In this document: one piece after another, positions 51,065 to 62,289 of the stretch
Position numbering within the stretch: position 1 is the stretch's first letter
Layout: each line of letters starts with the position of its first letter
Assembly: GCA_043228905.1 (NCBI GenBank)
Contig: JBHGNT010000015.1
Span: 17,298,001-17,362,000 of the forward strand
Length of the DNA: 64,000 nt
Reading direction: 5' to 3'
From: Azolla caroliniana
Taxonomy: Eukaryota > Polypodiophyta
Translations under genes and position numbers: made by a program
The notes under the pieces: generated by a model
Told to the model about the DNA's origin: nothing
Databases searched by the model: none
Seen by the model: only the letters and a program-made list of their open reading frames with translations

Positions 51065-51715
51065 TGTCGTGCCTTTTGGCTCCAGATCGTTGCATGAATC
51101 GGGTGGGAGCCACTGAGGTTTTTGGACTAGGAGAAAAGAAAATTCTAAGGCAATTTAGAATATGAAATATATTGTAAGACAGAAAGATATAAGATATGAA
51201 AAACTCGTGAATCCCACGATTATATTATATTAATCAACCCTTGTAAAATAAGCAACAACCCCCATACATCTTTCTCTCCTCATATAAGGATGGAACAAGC
51301 TAATCATAGCTTCATGCTTTTTCTAAAGTGTTTATGCACACTAAATGTGCATGAGTTTCCTTTTTACACTATGCTTTTATTTCCTAAATATAATGTTCAT
51401 GCTCGCTAGATGTGCACGAGTCATTTTTTATTGGTGTACATTTTTCTTATAAATAAAGTATTCACGCATTCTAATGCATGACTTACCTTTTAATAAAGGT
51501 GGGCGTAAATAAAGGTCTTATACGTATTAAATCTATATTTAGAACACTTAGGATAAGTTAGTACAATGGTAAGGTTGGGGTTGAGGTACAGGGTTCGAAT
51601 CTTGCCCTATGCACGTAATAAATATTTTTAATATTTTATTTTATTTATTATACGTACTTTAAATCGGATATAGTATTTTACATATTTCACGTAGTGTGTG
51701 ATTCACACTACGACA
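51065..51715 (-). repeat. C3 3' LTR (651 bp)
   Basis: Plus-strand edges TGTCGTGCC and TACGACA give the C-family termini. The first 240 bases match 54537-54785 closely. The right boundary rests on the CGACA end only. A tRNA-like module is at 51549-51612, antisense to the element. Confidence 0.65.
51549..51612 (+). other. tRNA-like module in the C3 LTR
   Basis: AGGATAAGTTAGTACAATGG ... GGGTTCGAATCTTGCCCTAT: box A-like and box B-like blocks 35-40 bases apart, good Pol III internal promoter spacing. No acceptor stem pairing. Confidence 0.55.
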
Positions 51716-51749
51716 ACGTCTACAGGGGTATTGATGTGAGATCATGATA

Positions 51750-52313
51750 TCAATTACCGTGAAGATCATGACACTTCAGGTTCCACGGCACATGGTCAAT
51801 CGTGAAGATCACCATCAGCTCCACTATCTTCGGATCAACGCACCCTATCTCCCTTGATGTGAATGCAAGTGCTTTTCCATGTGGTTCCAACATCCCACGG
51901 AATCGTTCTTTTTCATTTTGTAAAAGGAAACCACCTCCACCAATCTGAAGTTTCTTCCGGGTCTCATCCGTGGAGGCATGTCCGATATCCACGGACTTCC
52001 AAAGTGTCAAATATTCCGAGACTTCTTTCCTCTTTTGTTCGCTATTGGCGGGTAGTAGTCCCGCGGCCGGTTTCACCTTCTTCTCCACGGTCTTGTATTT
52101 CATACTTACCATTGCTTCTTCTTTGCGGAGTGCATCCGACCCCATTTTCGCAATGATCTCGTACATCTCGACCGATTCCATCGGAATTACCCGGTTTCCC
52201 TGGCTTGTATCTTCCGCGAGCTCTTCAAGCCGTTGTAGTGTGCTCCCATAGAACACTTCTTCGATTATTCCCACGATTTCTTCGTCTTCTTTTATTATTG
52301 ATGCCAACCGCAA
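51750..52313 (-). pseudogene. C3 pol N-terminal fragment
   Basis: IPMESVEMYEIIAKMG, SMKYKTVEKKVKPAAGLLPAN, DIGHASTDETRKKLQIGGGGFLLQNEKERF and MVIFTIDHVPWNLK follow the C1 pol start in order. The frame leaves homology just before the first RT block (PIPVPRAHIPKL in C1) and ends soon after. An internal deletion from here to the LTR side removed RT, RNase H and integrase. Confidence 0.8.
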
Positions 52314-52480
52314 CTTATCCTCTACTTTTCGGTATTCTTTCGTCTTTCCTCCGATTACGGCCGTGTACGTAGATGCCCCATCCGGATCGATTCGTACTTG
52401 TTTTGCCCCGAGAGTTTTCTTCCTGTGTGGGGTATCAGGGCTTCTCGGACTATCACTTCCCCACTCCGCAACCGTCCGCT

Positions 52481-53300
52481 CTAAAAATCCATCCTTGTTT
52501 GGGACAAGAGCTCTCTCTTGTTCCTTTCATGATTTGCCGGCACCGTTAGGAATTGGACGGATTTCCCTCCGCTTTGGCTCCGAATTCGTGCGAAAGCCGC
52601 ACCACTATCAAGCACCTTCGTCTCCATTCGTGATGCCGTGATAAATGGTTGCCCGAGGATCACGGAGTGTGAGACCTCTTCTTGTACGAAGAAATTTTGG
52701 TTGATCTCGACATCCCCGATCTTCACCGTCACATCCGGACAAGCCGCAAATAGATCTTCCGTTGCTTTAGTGGCTTCATGGATCTTTCATCCATGGTTAG
52801 TTTTTATAGGCCACTTCCCCTTCCGGTAGAACTCCTTGGACATCAAATTGATCTCCAATCCGTGATCAATCGATGCTAGCACGGGCTCTTTGATGTTGCC
52901 GATTCGGACCGGAGTCTCCGTAGTTGCACGTGCTCAGTGTGGCCTTGTGTAGTGGGAGTTCGGTATTTCGTCCTCCACTTCGGTGTCATTCATTAAGACA
53001 TTATTTGCATTCACCCTTGGAGCATTTTCCTCCGTACTTTGTCTTTTTCTCTTCACGAGATCCACAAGAAGATCGTGGAACTCCTTCTTAGCTATTCTGA
53101 GTAGTTCCCGAAGCGAAAATTCTACCCGACTATCGAGGATTCTCTCCTCGAACACCTTTTTCAAGTCCGTTTGTTGTTCTATGTCCGAGGCGAGCTTGAA
53201 TGCCGGAATTGTCTTTTCTTTTCCCTTCCCTCCGGAGCTCCAGCTTTCCGGTGTCTTTGATGGTCCGGTTGCATCATCCGTGCATTGTCATTTTTCATCC
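52481..53300 (-). pseudogene. C3 protease and linker
   Basis: The active site, near 52860, reads IDHGLEINLM: Asp-His-Gly as in C1 and C2. Then 52732-52481: VKIGDVEINQNFFVQEE, HSVILGQPFITASRMETKVLD, ending like the C1 gag. The linker piece (53164-52934) has FEERILDSRVEFSLRELLRIAKKEFHD. Frames change between pieces. Confidence 0.82.
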
Positions 53301-53317
53301 ACAATCACTTCATGCAA

Positions 53318-54536
53318 TTAACATAGCGCATGTACGCTATTCTTATCTACGGGGCACTCCCATCCCATAGCTTCCCGGATACATTCCGCAGCGCTTCGGA
53401 TTTCATCATGTTCGGCTTTCTTCAAAATTTCTAGCACTTCTAGCCAAAAAGACGTCTTTGTTGTAGATGACTCCCCGACACGTATTCCCGCGGTTGTTGC
53501 ATAATCACTTTTTGCCGCTATTTCCTCTTCGAGGACCTTCTTCATGCCACCTTTCCAGAAGTTCGGTCGGAGTGGCTTCCGAGAGTCCATCGAATGGATC
53601 TGATTTCCCTCGTAATAGATAAGATCACGTCGTGATGCCTCCTTGTGCGCGTTGCAATCCCTCTGATCATGTTCGATGCTATTGCACCATATGCACCGAC
53701 GGTCCATATAATTGGAGCTTGTGGGACGGTCATCCGACTTCTTTACCATCGCGATTTTTAGATTCTCCATTTCTTTCAGCAACTGCTCTACCGTGGTTGC
53801 GTCGATTCCCTTCTCGGTCGTAGTCTCCCAAGCCCGCGATTGATAGTCTTCCGATCCGGATCTCGGTTTCAGAATCGGTTCCGAAACCCTCTTTTCTTCG
53901 TTGGCAAGGCATTGCCCCCTCTTTGTGTATCGCACGACGATATCCTGCACGCTTTCCCATGTTTCGGTGAGGCCACTCTCAGTAGTCGTGTCCTCTAGAA
54001 GCACTCCAAGATCCTTCCGGTCTCGGACGTCTACAGTTCGTAAGAACATGATAACTTTGTTCGGTGAGAGGATAGCTTGATCTCTCGCAGACAACCTCCT
54101 GAACCGACTCTCGAATGCCGAAAACAAATCGAGGACCTTCATCCCCTTGTCTGACGTTTCCCCCCAATCCTCAAATCCTCTCCGCGTTGCCTTGGAGGAG
54201 TCCTCGATAGCGAACGTGGTCTTCAGTGCCTCTTCAAACGCTTCCCACGTCGGATTTTGTTGTCGTAGCCCGTGGATAGTTGCTTGAAGCCCATCGGTAG
54301 CCACCCGGTTGAAGGATGTCACTTACAGTCCTTCCGAAATCCCGCACCGTATCATTTCCGCCTTGTAGTCCTGAAGATAGCGTGATACGTCATTTCCGTT
54401 GAATTGCCCGATCCGTTGCACGAGCCGCTCTACTACCGCCGCTATCTCCGACATCGCACGTTGTTCTTGAAGCATCCACTCGAACATCATCATCATGTTG
54501 TTAGCCTCCGGTTGATTTCCATCTCCTTGCCACCTG
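53318..54536 (-). pseudogene. C3 gag with zinc knuckle
   Basis: The capsid is open from 54322 (MTSFNRVATDGLQATIHGL), with FEEALKTTFAIEDSSKATRR, DLFSAFESRFRRLSARDQAIL and VIMFLRTVDVRDRKDLG. Knuckle: CIWCNSIEHDQRDC, with Glu where C1 has Gly. Then YYEGNQIHSMDSRKPL and GGMKKVLEEEIAAKSDYATTAGIRVGE, as in C1. The 54322-54500 part (VSRYLQDYKAEMIRCGIS) precedes it across a stop. The segment next to the LTR reads TGGCAAGGAGATGG and does not match tRNA-Trp. Confidence 0.82.
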
Positions 54537-54785
54537 TGTCATGCCTTTCGGCTCCGGATCGTTGCATGAATCGGGTGGGAACCACTGAGGTTTTTGGACT
54601 AGGAGAAAAGAAAATTCTAAGGCAATTAAGAATATGAAATATATTGTAATAAAGAAAGATATAAGATATGAAAAACTCGTGAATCCCACGATTATATTAT
54701 ATTAATCAACCCTTGTAAAATAAGCAACAACCCCCATACATCTTTCTCTCCTCCTTATATAAGGATGGAACAGGCTAAGCATTTC
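54537..54785 (-). repeat. C3 5' LTR, truncated
   Basis: Matches 51065-51310 at over 90% by eye, including GCAATTxAGAATATGAAATA, CATACATCTTTCTCTCCTC and the TATATAAGGATGG block. The remaining 400 bases are missing at the right, where F gag begins. Confidence 0.8.
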
Positions 54786-55520
54786 TCACAAATACAAAAT
54801 TTCCTTAGTTCAACTGCTCATCAGAAGTCCGAACTTCGGCAATCTCAAAGTGCTCTCAAGGCACGTGTCATTAGTTTACAACGTGACACTAATAGACCCG
54901 ATGAGCATTAGGGGGAACCATCATTTGTCATAAAGCCATTTACGGGAGAAAAAAAGGAAAGAACCGAAACAGCAATCTGCACGTGGTTGGGCCGATGGGA
55001 GTCTCATTTTGAGTTCTATCCCACACCAAATAGGACAAAGATTGCATATGTCGACCGAGATCTAGGGGGTAAGGCCGCCACCTGGTGGCGTGGGCTCCGA
55101 ACTTTGGGGAAATTGCCCGATACCTGGACAGAATTTGTCACAGTTTTTAAGGGCCAATTTTTGCAACCTCCCTCTCGGACCAAGGCAACACAAGCTTTAA
55201 TGAACCTCTCTAGCAGGAAGTTTTCCTCGCTAGAAGACTATGTTCACCATACTAGAACCCAAATCAAAAAATCGGGTCTAGAAGGGGACAATTGGTTAAT
55301 AGCTTCTTTTGTCAATGGCATCCCCAATTCGGACTATCACTGGATAGTGCATGATAAGGATACAAAATCCTTCGAAGAGGCCGTTGAAATAGTTCTTCGC
55401 TATCAACACACTTCGAAGAAGTACCATAACAAACCCAATGAAACGCTCGGGATTAAGCAGTCGCAATTCACTGGGAAACACAAGAGACCCAACAAATTCA
55501 TGGATCACGATTGTAAGTGA
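54786..55520 (+). pseudogene. F gag
   Basis: A capsid of the Retrotrans_gag type. Upstream degenerate codons (PSFVIKPFTGEKKERT near 54920) lead to the open part at 54987-55520, with WESHFEFYPTPNRTKIAYV, GGKAATWWRGLRTLGKLPDT, FLQPPSRTKATQALMNL and FVNGIPNSDYHWIVHD. The end enters the 260-bp array, whose first unit reads (in a shifted frame) LYCVFYKKKGHTKE, a likely zinc knuckle. Truncated at the N-terminus by stops. Confidence 0.78.
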
Positions 55521-57045
55521 CAACATCTTTATTGTGTATTCTACAAAAAGAAGGGTCATACAAAAGAGTAATGTCGAAAGCTCCAACGAAAAGAGCACGA
55601 CAGCAAAGCAAAAGCTGCAAACCATAAAGGTCAGATTCCTAATGTCCTTGAGGTCTATACACATCATTTAAGTAATTGTAAATGTTCTTTCCCTCACTAT
55701 GTATTGGGACCCAATGATTTACTACGTGCAAACGGGTATATCACGGACCCAACAAATTCATGGATCACGATTGTAAGTGACAACATCTTTATTGTGTATT
55801 CTGCAAAAAGAAGGGTCATACAAAAGAGTAATGTCGAAAGCTCCAACGAAAAGAGCACGACAGCAAAGCAAAAGCTGCAAACCATAAACGTCAGATTCCT
55901 AATGTCCTTGAGGTCTATACACATCATTTAAGTAATTGTAAATGTTCTTTCCCTCACTATGTATTGGGACCCAATGATTTACTACGTGCAAACGGGTATA
56001 TCACGGACCCAACAAATTCATGGATCACGATTGTAAGTGACAACATCTTTATTGTGTATTCTGCAAAAAGAAGGGTCATACAAAAGAGTAATGTCGAAAG
56101 CTCCAACGAAAAGAGCACGACAGCAAAGCAAAAGCTGCAAACCATAAAGGTCAGATTCCTAATGTCCTTGAGGTCTATACACATCATTTAAGTAATTGTA
56201 AATGTTCTTTCCCTCACTATGTATTGGGACCCAATGATTTACTACGTGCAAACAGGTATATCACGGACCCAACAAATTCATGGATCACGATTGTAAGTGA
56301 CAACATCTTTATTGTGTATTCTGCAAAAAGAAGGGTCATACAAAAGAGTAATGTCGAAAGCTCCAACGAAAAGAGCACGACAGCAAAGCAAAAGCTGCAA
56401 ACCATAAACGTCAGATTCCTAATGTCCTTGAGGTCTATACACATCATTTAAGTAATTGTAAATGTTCTTTCCCTCACTATGTATTGGGACCCAATGATTT
56501 ACTACGTGCAAACGGGTATATCACGGACCCAACAAATTCATGGATCACGATTGTAAGTGACAACATCTTTATTGTGTATTCTGCAAAAAGAAGGGTCATA
56601 CAAAAGAGTAATGTCGAAAGCTCCAACGAAAAGAGCACGACAGCAAAGCAAAAGTTGCAAACCATAAACGTCAGATTCCTAATGTCCTTGAGGTCTATAC
56701 ACATCATTTAAGTAATTGTAAATGTTCTTTCCCTCACTATGTATTGGGACCCAATGATTTACTACGTGCAAACGGGTATATCACGGACCCAACAAATTCA
56801 TGGATCACGATTGTAAGTGACAACATCTTTATTGTGTATTCTGCAAAAAGAAGGGTCATACAAAAGAGTAATGTCGAAAGCTCCAACGAAAAGAGCACGA
56901 CAGCAAAGCAAAAGCTGCAAACCATAAACGTCAGATTCCTAATGTCCTTGAGGTCTATACACATCATTTAAGTAATTGTAAATGTTCTTTCCCTCACTAT
57001 GTATTGGGACCCAATGATTTACTACGTGCAAACGGGTATATCAAT
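55486..57045. repeat. 260-bp tandem array, 6 copies
   Basis: The segment ACCCAACAAATTCATGGATC recurs at 55488, 55748, 56008, 56268, 56528 and 56788. Linker GGGACCCAATGATTTACTAC recurs at 55707, 55967, 56227, 56487, 56747 and 57007. The period is exactly 260 with only a few substitutions (AAAGG/AAACG alternation, one AAACAGG, one AAGTTGC). 260 is not a multiple of three, so each unit changes frame. Confidence 0.95.
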
Positions 57046-57640
57046 GGATCTCCCATACCAATGTTCCAGCCACATTTCAACAAGAAATGAATGACATTTT
57101 CCGAGAACAACTTGGAAAATTTGTCATTATTTTCTTGGATGATATTCTAGTTTATAGTCGTACATTACAAGAACATGCTAAACATGTCCGCTTTGTTTTA
57201 CAAACATTGCGCGACAAGCAATTCTACGCGAAGATCTCAAAATGTGAGTTCTTCAAGAAATCAATTACTTATCTTGGACATCTCATAACCGAACGAGGAG
57301 TTGAAATTGATCCTTCTCGCATGGAGAAAATCAAACTTTGGCCCACTCTTCAGAATATTCGAGAAGTTCGATCATTCCTTGTTTTTGTTAGGTTTTTGCG
57401 GAAATCCCTTCGTAATTACTCCTAGTTGACGACGTCATTTACTGATCTTCTAAAAGGTCAAACGCGTAAGTCTACAAAACCTATTGTGTGGAATGTTACA
57501 CTAGACCTCACCTTTAAGGAACTCAAGGACCTGGTGTGCAAGGCTCCTTCACTTCTTTTACCTGATCCTTCAAAACCTTTTGAAGTTGAAACCGATGCAA
57601 GCGATTATGCTATAAGTGTTTTCTTATAGCAAGATGGTAA
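57046..57640 (+). pseudogene. F reverse transcriptase C-terminal part and RNase H start
   Basis: ATFQQEMNDIFREQLGKF then VIIFLDDILVYSRT: the RT active site FLDD is at about 57132-57143. YAKISKCEFFKKSITYLGHLI and REVRSFLVFVRFLR follow. After a TAG at about 57423 the RNase H begins LLLPDPSKPFEVETDASDYA (Asp), with another TAG at 57628. RT blocks 1-4 are missing, replaced by the tandem array. Confidence 0.85.
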
Positions 57641-58429
57641 ACCAATAGCATTCGAGAGTAAGAAACTTGATTCTGCTCAATCTCGGTATACGGTTCAAGA
57701 AAATGAATTATTTGCAGTTATACATGGCGCCATTATCTTTATAGAAATCGTTTTGTGGTAACTACAGGCCGCGAGTCCTTGAAATATTTTTGTGACCAAC
57801 AAGACCTAAAAGGTCGTAAGGCACGATGGGTTGATCTCATCTAGGACTTTGATTTTTCCATACGATATCGTAGAGGTTCAATGAACACTGTCGTTGATGC
57901 ACTAAGTTGCATCCGTGAAGTTCACATGCTTAGCTTCACTGAAATAACATCATCGCTTTATGATCACCTTCGAGGAAAGTATCTTGATGACGGTTATTTT
58001 GCGAAATACTGGGCAATAGTTGAGTCTGGAATTGACACCACCACATCTTTAAAGGAATCCTTCCGCATTGCTAACGGTCTACTTTACTATAATGGGAAGG
58101 TTTGTGTTCCAGATTTTCCTGAGATCAAAAGGAGAATTCTTTTTTAATGCCATGATGCACCCTCTATGGGGCACCCTGGAACACATCGCACACTCATTCT
58201 CATCTCCACTCAATTCTATTGGCCTCAGATGCACCCTGACATACATAGCTATGTGACTAATTGTCACCAATGTCAAGTTAACAAAGTTGAGCGACTTAAA
58301 GCTAAGGGACTTTTACATCCCTTGGACAATCCCAATAATAAGTGGGAAAGTATATCCATGAATTTTATTGTTAGCCATCCTCGCACCCAAAAAGGCCATG
58401 ATGCCATCTGGGTTGTGGGTTGGGTTTTA
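57641..58429 (+). pseudogene. F RNase H end and truncated integrase
   Basis: KPIAFESKKLDSAQSRYTVQENEL (RNase H Glu), then YRRGSMNTVVDALSC near 57880. Integrase zinc module near 58150-58280: HPGTHRTLILISTQFYWPQM and CHQCQVNK. The core begins MNFIVSHPRTQKGHDAIWVV (Asp replaced by Asn), then jumps straight to the polypurine tract at 58430. The second Asp, the Glu and the C-terminal domain are missing. Stops at about 57843 and 58145. Confidence 0.82.
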
Positions 58430-58445
58430 AAGAGGGGGGGAGTAT
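58430..58445 (+). other. F polypurine tract
   Basis: AAAGAGGGGGGGAGTA, directly before the 3' LTR. Confidence 0.85.
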
Positions 58446-58693
58446 GTTACGAGCATGACCATATAATATCCCATGGTGAGAATTTACCATAGTATTCTAT
58501 ACACGCGTATAAGTGTGAGGGTTAAACGAGAGTGTAAAGAAGGGGAGGATTACTTTTAATCCTCGGGATTGAGACAACCCATTAGGCTAAGTGTGAACTT
58601 GCCTGCGGGACTTGGGTATTGCTATAAATATGAGGCCTAGCTACCCTCATTTCATCATATCTTGACTACGTCGAGACTCTGTTTCCTGGTGGG
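58446..58693 (+). repeat. F 3' LTR, cut by gypsy A2
   Basis: TGTTACGAGCATGACCATAT onwards matches 49176 until CTCTGTTTC.TGGTGG, where the A2 LTR begins. Confidence 0.85.
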
Positions 58694-59761
58694 TGTTGCC
58701 GTTTAGGAACACCGTCCGTGGTCAATCCTTCGACCTAGACCTCAAGGTGGGTGTGGAACAACAAACAGGGGTTTAAGCGTAATGCGTAAGGGGAGACCCC
58801 TGTAACCTTTCCGCGTATAAGGGAAGACGGCTACACTTACGTACTACCACGCTTAAGTATCCAAGACACCAACACTGAATTAGCCGCAGTTATACACAGA
58901 AAATCAGAGAAGATAGAATTAGGCGTTCTTTACATTCCCAAAATTACACACACCCCCATAAGAGGTTTTTTGCCCTTTATATATGCAAGGTCTAATTAGC
59001 CGTTCACGCTTCCTGCGTGAACCGTTACATGCGTTATGCTCTTATATAGTTTCTTATTCCTACGCTTTTGTCCGCCGGTTACTATTCCAACGGACAACAC
59101 TTGACACGCCTATGGGACAGTGCCTTTGCACATCGGACCCATCCCGTTAATCTTCTTCCAAAATGGCCCGAATGTTCGGCTCTGTTGTGGTGTCCTCGTC
59201 TGGAGGTGATGTAGGGCCCGTAGGTGCATCGTGGTGCGGCTCCTCTACTTGGTCGGCCTGGTTTCTCCCGGAGTTGTCGCCATGTGCAGGTGGTCCGGGT
59301 ACGGTGGGTTCTTCTTGAGTTAGTGGGTTGGGCTCCACCGTTGGCGTGCTTGCAGTCGGCTGTAGCTCAGCCTCCATTGTTACGTCCTTCGCGCTGTTGG
59401 CCATTTTTGTATGTTCCTGGGAGTGGGGCGGAGATTCCGCCTAGTCCGCACTATTTTCCGCGTGGTTTGATGATGGTGTGGGCTCATGCAGCTGGACCTC
59501 TTGTTGGGTAATGGTTTCGTTGTCTAGTCCTGTGGGGAACTCCCCTCGTTGGTCCTCGCTATTCTCCCCCGTTGTCATCTCTGGTGATCGGGCCAGAGGT
59601 TCCTCTTCTTCGGTTGTGACCGGAATTGGTGTCGCTTTGGGTTCCTCGTTTGTGCGTGTGTTGCCGGCTTGTGTGATCTGGTGAAATAGCGTGTTGTCGG
59701 CTTGTCCAGCGCCGTTTTCAATTGCGCTGTGAACCTTTCCCGGTTTGTTTGGAGAAGGATG
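58694..59761 (-). mobile_element. gypsy A2: 3' end of a second gypsy A copy
   Basis: 3' LTR 58694-59099 (TGTTG...CAACA, 406 bp) and the 3' internal part 59100-59761. The latter matches 4380-4975 of gypsy A (for example TTTTTGTATGTTCCxGGGAGTGG and CTCTGGTGATCGGGCC). About 1 kb survives. Right of 59761 is the E LTR, so E inserted here. The order LTR then third ORF on the minus strand shows what lies beyond copia A in gypsy A. Confidence 0.85.
59147..59760 (-). pseudogene. gypsy A2 third-ORF C-terminal part
   Basis: Minus strand, ending in TAA at 59147. The last open stretch (59404-59147) is Pro/Glu/Thr-rich: MANSAKDVTMEAELQP, PTVPGPPAHGDNSGRNQ and TEPNIRAILEED. Upstream codons to 59760 match the gypsy A ORF around 4400-4980. 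No recognised domain. Confidence 0.6.
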
Positions 59762-60179
59762 TGTTAGGAACAGTACGAAGACAGAGAAGGAATTAGTACT
59801 AAAAGAAGTATTAGTACTAAGAGAGGTGAAGAACTCTCGAGAGAAGGAAAGAGTGAGTGAGAGGGAGGGAGAGAGAGAGTGTGTGATGATAAGAAGAGAT
59901 ATATATTATATGAAGAAAATGTACAGTAGCTAGGAGGCTTAAGACTGGCGTTGAACCGATTTGGTTCGAAATAATGCCTTGTGCCTCCTTTTATAGTGTT
60001 CTACGGAATACTCTTGAAGTTTCTAGAATGTTCCAAAGAAATCTGGAATATACATCAATTTTCTATAATAAAACATAAATGAAAATAATATTTTACGTAT
60101 TACAATGTATAGTCTAATGGTCAAGAGCTCGACCCATGTAGCATAAGGTCATGGGTTTGAGTCTTGCCATATCATGACA
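59762..60179 (-). repeat. E 3' LTR (418 bp)
   Basis: Plus-strand edges TGTTAGGAAC and ATCATGACA. Same family as 48870-49175. A tRNA-like module is at 60108-60172 next to its 5' end. A GA-rich stretch is at 59850-59880. Confidence 0.82.
60108..60172 (+). other. tRNA-like module in the E LTR
   Basis: TATAGTCTAATGGTCAAGAG ... GGTCATGGGTTTGAGTCTTG: box A-like and box B-like blocks, antisense to the element, ending 7 bases from the LTR 5' end. Confidence 0.55.
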
Positions 60180-60193
60180 CTATCCCCCCATTA
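60180..60193 (-). other. E polypurine tract
   Basis: Minus strand AATGGGGGGATAG, abutting the LTR. Confidence 0.8.
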
Positions 60194-62277
60194 AAATGAC
60201 GAGTGTAACGAGTCGTTTTGGATTGAGGACCCGGTTTTTCTGGATATTGACGATGGAAGTCTTCAAGAAGAGCACGAGCATTCGTGACATTCTCTATCGG
60301 TTCCCAAGTACGCTCACTGGGACTATATCCTAGCTAATCGACTAGATAGTAGAGCTTGTTGCAAACAAGCTTGGAATCAAGGATGGCGGCAACCTCGTAC
60401 TCAGGTCCATCTTCAAGCTCAATCGGGGGTGGAGGTTGTGTAATACGTCCTGGGATGGTGCTCTCTTGATAGGGTTCAAGGAGAGAACTATGAAACACCG
60501 GATGTATCCGAAGTTGTGGAGGTAGATCAAGACGAAAAGAGACATCATTAATCTTTCCTATAATATAGAAGGGACCTAATCGCCGATAATCCAACTTCTC
60601 GCATGGGCGAGTAGTCTTGATGTGTCGTAGGAGTAGCCATACCCGATCTCCAATGTTAAAACTAGATGGGAGTCGATGACGATCCGCATAAACCTTGTGT
60701 GTTTCTTGAGCTTGTTGGAGATGAGTAGATAAATCCGCTTGTATCTTGCGTAACCTCTCCAAACGATCCTCTGCCCAAGGATTTGTGGACACCTCTGGGG
60801 TTTCAAGTACACACCACTGGGGGTGACATCCCGTATAAGCATAAAATGGTGTAACTTTAGTGGATGCGTGGATAGAGTTGTTATAGGAAAATTCGGCGAA
60901 GTGGAGAATATCTGCCCAGTTATCCTGATGATAGCTAAGAAAGCACCGCAGATACTGCTCCAGCGTTTGATTGGTTCGTTCGGCTTGGCCGTTGGTTTGT
61001 GGGTGGTAGCCGGAGGAGAGGTTACAAGTGACCTTGAGCATGTTAAAAAGGTGCTTCCAGAATTTTGACACGAACTGGGGTCCACGGTCGTTGATGATAC
61101 TATCGGGAAGTCCATGATGCCGACATATTTCATGCATGAAAATTACTGGAAGATCTGTGATGAAGTCTAGAGCAATGGATTGCCACGGCTTGCTTGGAAT
61201 TGGTAATGGTTCTAATAAACCATATGGATGATGCCTTGGCATTTTCGCTCTGCAGCATGTATCACAAGTCCGAACAAAATCTTCGACAAATTGTCGCATA
61301 CAGGGCCACCAGAATGATCGTTGTACTAAATGTAGCGTTTTAGTACTACCAAAATGCCCAGCTGTATATGTGTCAAGACAGTTTTGTACTACTTGAAGGC
61401 GGCAAGAACCATTAGGAACATACAAAAGCTCTTTAAAGAAGAGTAATCCATCATGGTATTTGAATTGCCGATAGTCCGTACCTGGTGGTTGCGACTGTGA
61501 ACACGACCCTCGAGAGGGATCAATTTGTGCTAGTATAGCTTGGGCGAACACATCTGTCTTCAAGTCTTCGTGTATGGTATCCGTAACGCGGGAATCCATG
61601 GGCATGTCAAAGATCTGTGTTGCTTGTAGTCGTGCCGGTCCCAAGATGACTTGTTTTTGGTTATCGAAAGCTGGCTCGCCGAGACGGGGTGCTAGATACG
61701 AACGCCGTGATAATGCATCTGCCTTCCCTTGGTGCTTCCCCGGACGATATGTAATTTTGAAGTCGAAACGCGTGAGGAAGTGGGCCCACCGAGCTTGACG
61801 TCGATTCAACACACGAGCATCCTGAAAGCAGGCAAGGTTCTTGTGGTCACTAAATACGGTGACCGGATGAGAGGATCCCTCCAGAAAATGCCTCCATTGC
61901 ATAAAAGAATCCACTATTGCCAATAGCTCCTTATCATGAATTTCGTAGTTGATTTCGGCGGCGTCAAACTTGCGTGAGTGAAAAGCCACAGGATGTAGCT
62001 TCTCATCATTCCCCTGTTGTGACAAAATTCTCCCCAATGCAAAATCCGATGCATCAGCTTCGATAATGAATGGTTTTTCCGGATCGACATGAGCTAGAAT
62101 TGGAGCCAATGTAAATGCCTTTTTAAGACTCTCGAAATACATGTCCGTTTCTTCAGAACAGATGAACGGTTGTCCCTTCCTGGTAAGTTGTGTGAGAGGT
62201 AGAACAATCTTTGAGTAATCTTGTATGAACTTCCAGTAAAAATTGGCAAAGCCTAGGAAGCATTGCACATCCCGCAC
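60194..62277 (-). pseudogene. E RNase H, integrase and chromodomain
   Basis: 647 open codons from 62277. Connection FLGFANFYWKFIQDYSKI. RNase H PFIIEADASDFALGRILSQQ, YEIHDKELLAIV, VFSDHKNLACF and GKADALSRRS, with all four acidic residues. Integrase zinc module HFGSTKTLHLVQRSFWWP and CDTCCRAK. Core LDFITDLP (Asp), SIINDRGPQF (Asp), NGQAERTNQTL (Glu), but about 35 residues between the first and second Asp are missing. GPY module RRLGPFYIIGKIN. The chromodomain starts GPEYEVAAILDSKLVCNKLYYLVD, is cut by TAG near 60331, and continues LGYSPSERTWEPIENV to about 60200. Confidence 0.9.
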
Positions 62278-62289
62278 CGAACGCGGAGT

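Larger units (their letters stand above)
51065..54785 (-). mobile_element. C3: C-family gypsy derivative lacking RT, RNase H and integrase
   Basis: Minus-strand element. 3' LTR 51065-51715, start of pol (51750-52313), protease and linker (52481-53300), gag (53318-54500), and a 5' LTR of which only 54537-54785 remains. Pol stops after VPWNLK, where C1 goes on into RT. It sits in the F leader. Proteins are clearly related to C1 but far diverged, with stops and frame changes. Confidence 0.82.
49176..58693 (+). mobile_element. Ty3/gypsy element F, decayed, with C3 inserted
   Basis: 5' LTR (49176 to about 49518), initiator tRNA-Met site, a leader that now contains C3, gag, a 260-bp tandem array, RT, RNase H, a truncated integrase, polypurine tract and 3' LTR (58446-58693). 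The 3' LTR is cut at 58693 by gypsy A2. The protease and first half of RT are absent where the array stands, and most of the integrase core is gone. No chromodomain remains. Confidence 0.82.

Noticed and set aside
51549-51612. Functional tRNA gene in the C3 LTR
   Set aside because: Box-like blocks exist, but no cloverleaf stems form.
55486-57045. CRISPR-like direct repeats
   Set aside because: 260-bp contiguous units without spacers in a eukaryotic retrotransposon; a plain tandem array.
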